A DNA stretch of 14,983 nt, taken from the NCBI GenBank assembly GCA_039589195.1, contig JBDHHV010000159.1, positions 1 to 14,983 of the forward strand. The letters run 5' to 3'. Below are positions 13,746 to 14,983 of this stretch, piece by piece (position 1 is the first letter of the stretch; the number at the start of each line of letters is the position of its first letter). The notes beneath the pieces were generated by a model, which did no database searches, had not been told where the DNA came from, and saw nothing but the letters and a program-made list of their open reading frames with translations. This DNA is from JBDHAC01 sp039589195 (GTDB lineage: Bacteria; Gemmatimonadota; Gemmatimonadetes; Palauibacterales; Palauibacteraceae). A program made the position numbers and the translations under genes.

Positions 13746-14645
13746 TCAGTCGACCCGTGCGTCGATCCACTCCCGGTGAGCCGCGGCTGCCGTTTCGGTG
13801 AACGATGAGCGCGTCGCTGCCCACCCGAGCTCGCGCGATCGAACGGCCGCCAACCGCTGGTCCATGCACAGGGCATCCGCCATCGGTCCGAATCTCTCGC
13901 GCGCCTGCTCGAGCGGCACGCCCCGTGTCGCCCCTTCGGCTCCCGCCGCCCTGCTCGCCGCCGCCGCCACCTCGCGCACCGTGACCGGGCTGTCGTCGAC
14001 CGCGTGGAAGATCCCCCGCGCACCCTGCTCGAGGACGAGCCTGTACAGTCGCGCGACATCCTCCAGGTGAACCAACGACCAGTGGTTCGAGCCATCACCT
14101 ACGAATTCCGCGGCGCCTTCGTTCGTCGCGGTCTCGAACATCGGTGCCGTGAGTCCACCGGGGCCGCCGTACACGATTCCGGGCCGTATGACGGCGGTCG
14201 AGAGCTGATCGGTCGACGCGCCTACCACGCGCCGCTCGTGGCCTGCGCGCCAGGTGACGAGCTCGGCCGGTCGGTCGGTCGCCGCCCCTTCATCCGCGGG
14301 GCGATCACCTGTGTCTCCCAGGACCCAGCAGCCCGAGGTGTAGACGAGCGAGCAGCTGTGCCCGCGGGCCGCATTCAACAACGCGTCGAGCGCCGTCGCA
14401 TCCCCCCTGACGGTGGTGGTGTAGTCGAACGCCGTGTGTACGATCACGTCCGCGGAGGCCGCCTCTTCCCGGTAGTCATCCGGATCGTGCAGATCGCCGG
14501 TAAAGGGCTGGGCACCGAGCCGCTCGAGGCCCCCGGTCTTGTCCGCCGACCGGTTCAAGGCGACCACGTGGTGACCCGCGGCGACCAACTCCGCGACAAC
14601 GGCGCCGCCGATGTACCCCGTCCCTCCAGTGAGAAAGATGTGCAT
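13746..14645 (-). CDS. NAD(P)-binding atypical SDR / epimerase-like protein
   Basis: The protein has 299 residues from ATG 14645, with GAGAGG six bases upstream. A longer frame to 14744 is not supported. TGGTGYIG (6-13) is the glycine-rich dinucleotide-binding motif of extended SDRs, and ALNRSADK (29-36) follows the second strand with Arg, as in NADP-preferring members. GDLHDPDDY, VIVHTAFDY (67-75), LVYTSGCWVLGD (100-111) and AVIRPGIVYG (151-160) are the usual core blocks. FHAVDDSPVT (213-222) and ELGWAATRSS mark the substrate domain. The catalytic Tyr-x-x-x-Lys pair is absent: that helix reads LVTWRAGHERRV (129-140). It therefore belongs with the atypical SDRs and may reduce a substrate by another route or act as a sensor. 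The substrate is unknown. It lies between the M16 peptidase gene and dedA on the same strand. Confidence 0.88.
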   Translation of the reverse strand: MHIFLTGGTGYIGGAVVAELVAAGHHVVALNRSADKTGGLERLGAQPFTGDLHDPDDYREEAASADVIVHTAFDYTTTVRGDATALDALLNAARGHSCSLVYTSGCWVLGDTGDRPADEGAATDRPAELVTWRAGHERRVVGASTDQLSTAVIRPGIVYGGPGGLTAPMFETATNEGAAEFVGDGSNHWSLVHLEDVARLYRLVLEQGARGIFHAVDDSPVTVREVAAAASRAAGAEGATRGVPLEQARERFGPMADALCMDQRLAAVRSRELGWAATRSSFTETAAAAHREWIDARVD

Positions 14646-14674
14646 TCCACGCCTCTCGCTGTCCGGTGGCGAGA

Positions 14675-14696
14675 GAGCCGGCCCGAGGACCGGCTC
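14675..14696. terminator. Stem-loop upstream of the SDR gene
   Basis: GAGCCGG (14675-14681) pairs perfectly with CCGGCTC (14690-14696) around an 8-nt loop. Together with the stem-loop at 14722-14736 it fills the gap between the M16 gene stop and the SDR start. No T-run follows on the minus strand, so it could be a weak terminator, an mRNA leader structure or chance. Confidence 0.3.
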
Positions 14697-14721
14697 CGAT
14701 TCGCTTCGGCTCGGGGCTTTC

Positions 14722-14736
14722 CGGGGCTCAGCCCCG
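14722..14736. terminator. Stem-loop just downstream of the M16 peptidase gene
   Basis: CGGGGC (14722-14727) pairs with GCCCCG (14731-14736) around a 3-nt loop. It begins 14 nt past the stop codon of the minus-strand M16 gene (14751), the place expected for a terminator. The U-tract is missing, so termination here is only possible. Confidence 0.35.
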
Positions 14737-14750
14737 TGCGCCATCGCGCA

Positions 14751-14983
14751 TCACGACGTGACTTTGGCTCCCGCGAAGTCCCCCCCGCGAAAGACCGATA
14801 TCCGGGACGGATCGATGTGCCGTCTGAACGCTTCGTGTAGATCCTGTGGCGTCAGGGCCCGTATCGCCGCTTCCCGTTCCTGCGTGAACTCCATCGTTCG
14901 ATTGAAGAACAGGCCGGAGTTCAACTGGCTCGCCACTGTGCCGTCGCTCGCGCGGCCGTTCTGCGCGGCATCCAGGAAGCCGC
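14751..14983 (-). CDS. M16-family (insulinase-like) peptidase, C-terminal end (partial)
   Basis: The minus-strand frame is open from the window edge to TGA 14753-14751, giving 77 visible residues. An internal GTG at 14936 is not a true start because family sequence continues upstream of it (GFLDAAQNGRASDGTV). The visible part is the C-terminal end of an M16 peptidase. It has ASQLNSGLFFNRTMEFTQ, then REAAIRALTPQDLHEAFRRH, which is the 'I..LT...v..a..kyi.p' helix, and finally IDPSRISVFRGGDFA, the closing strand. The zinc-binding HxxEH domain would be outside the window. Such proteins are periplasmic or outer-membrane zinc peptidases in diderms; their substrates cannot be named from this fragment. 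Confidence 0.8.
   Translation of the reverse strand, partial: GFLDAAQNGRASDGTVASQLNSGLFFNRTMEFTQEREAAIRALTPQDLHEAFRRHIDPSRISVFRGGDFAGAKVTS

Noticed and set aside
1..14983. tRNA, rRNA, CRISPR, insertion sequence or phage content
   Set aside because: I looked for clover-leaf arms, regularly spaced identical repeats, transposase or integrase motifs and long terminal repeats and saw none.

Overview
The window is a GC-rich, gene-dense stretch of bacterial chromosome with sixteen genes (two cut by the window edges). I see no rRNA, tRNA, CRISPR array, transposase, integrase or phage gene. Many products carry signal peptides or lipoprotein signals. The set also includes a TonB C-terminal domain, an outer-membrane-barrel candidate and an M16 peptidase. 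Together this points to a diderm bacterium rich in secreted hydrolases. From memory, the gene families (Bacteroidota/Gemmatimonadota-type barrel protein, AbgB-like M20 amidohydrolase, lipoprotein penicillin-acylase homologue, double-zinc-ribbon membrane protein) fit Gemmatimonadota best, but that placement is inference.

Layout. 1-200 (+): end of a TonB-like energy transducer, followed by a good intrinsic terminator at 274-299. 327-3897 (+): an exported beta-barrel protein, a class I O-methyltransferase 3 nt downstream, and an exported M20 amidohydrolase 97 nt further on. 3964-4452 (-): DUF2203 protein, divergent from 4595-5602 (+), a zinc-ribbon membrane protein of unknown function. 5612-9339 (-): a two-gene operon in which a lipoprotein penicillin-acylase-family hydrolase is translationally coupled (ATGA overlap) to an exported protein of unknown function. 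9447-11573 (+): a tightly packed run made of a Cys-containing protein with an uncertain start, a small lipoprotein, an exported DsrE-like protein and a small membrane protein. 11647-14983 (-): an ArsM-type arsenite methyltransferase, a DedA membrane protein, an atypical SDR/epimerase-like protein, and the C-terminus of an M16 peptidase.

How the genes work together. Clear functional links are few. The acylase and its coupled partner very probably act together in the cell envelope. ArsM and DedA lie head to tail and may be co-transcribed. The exported DsrE-like gene is 2 nt from a membrane protein gene. The rest looks like ordinary housekeeping and envelope content.

Non-coding DNA is scarce. 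The longest gaps are about 142 nt (4453-4594, divergent promoters), 133 nt (13613-13745, carrying a 12-nt near-perfect inverted repeat), 126 nt (201-326, terminator), 107 nt (9340-9446) and 105 nt (14646-14750, two stem-loops). No gap exceeds 300 nt. I found no convincing new multi-gene system. The items most worth following are the zinc-ribbon membrane protein, the acylase-partner pair, the Cys-tailed ArsM with an operator-like palindrome at its start, and the barrel protein.
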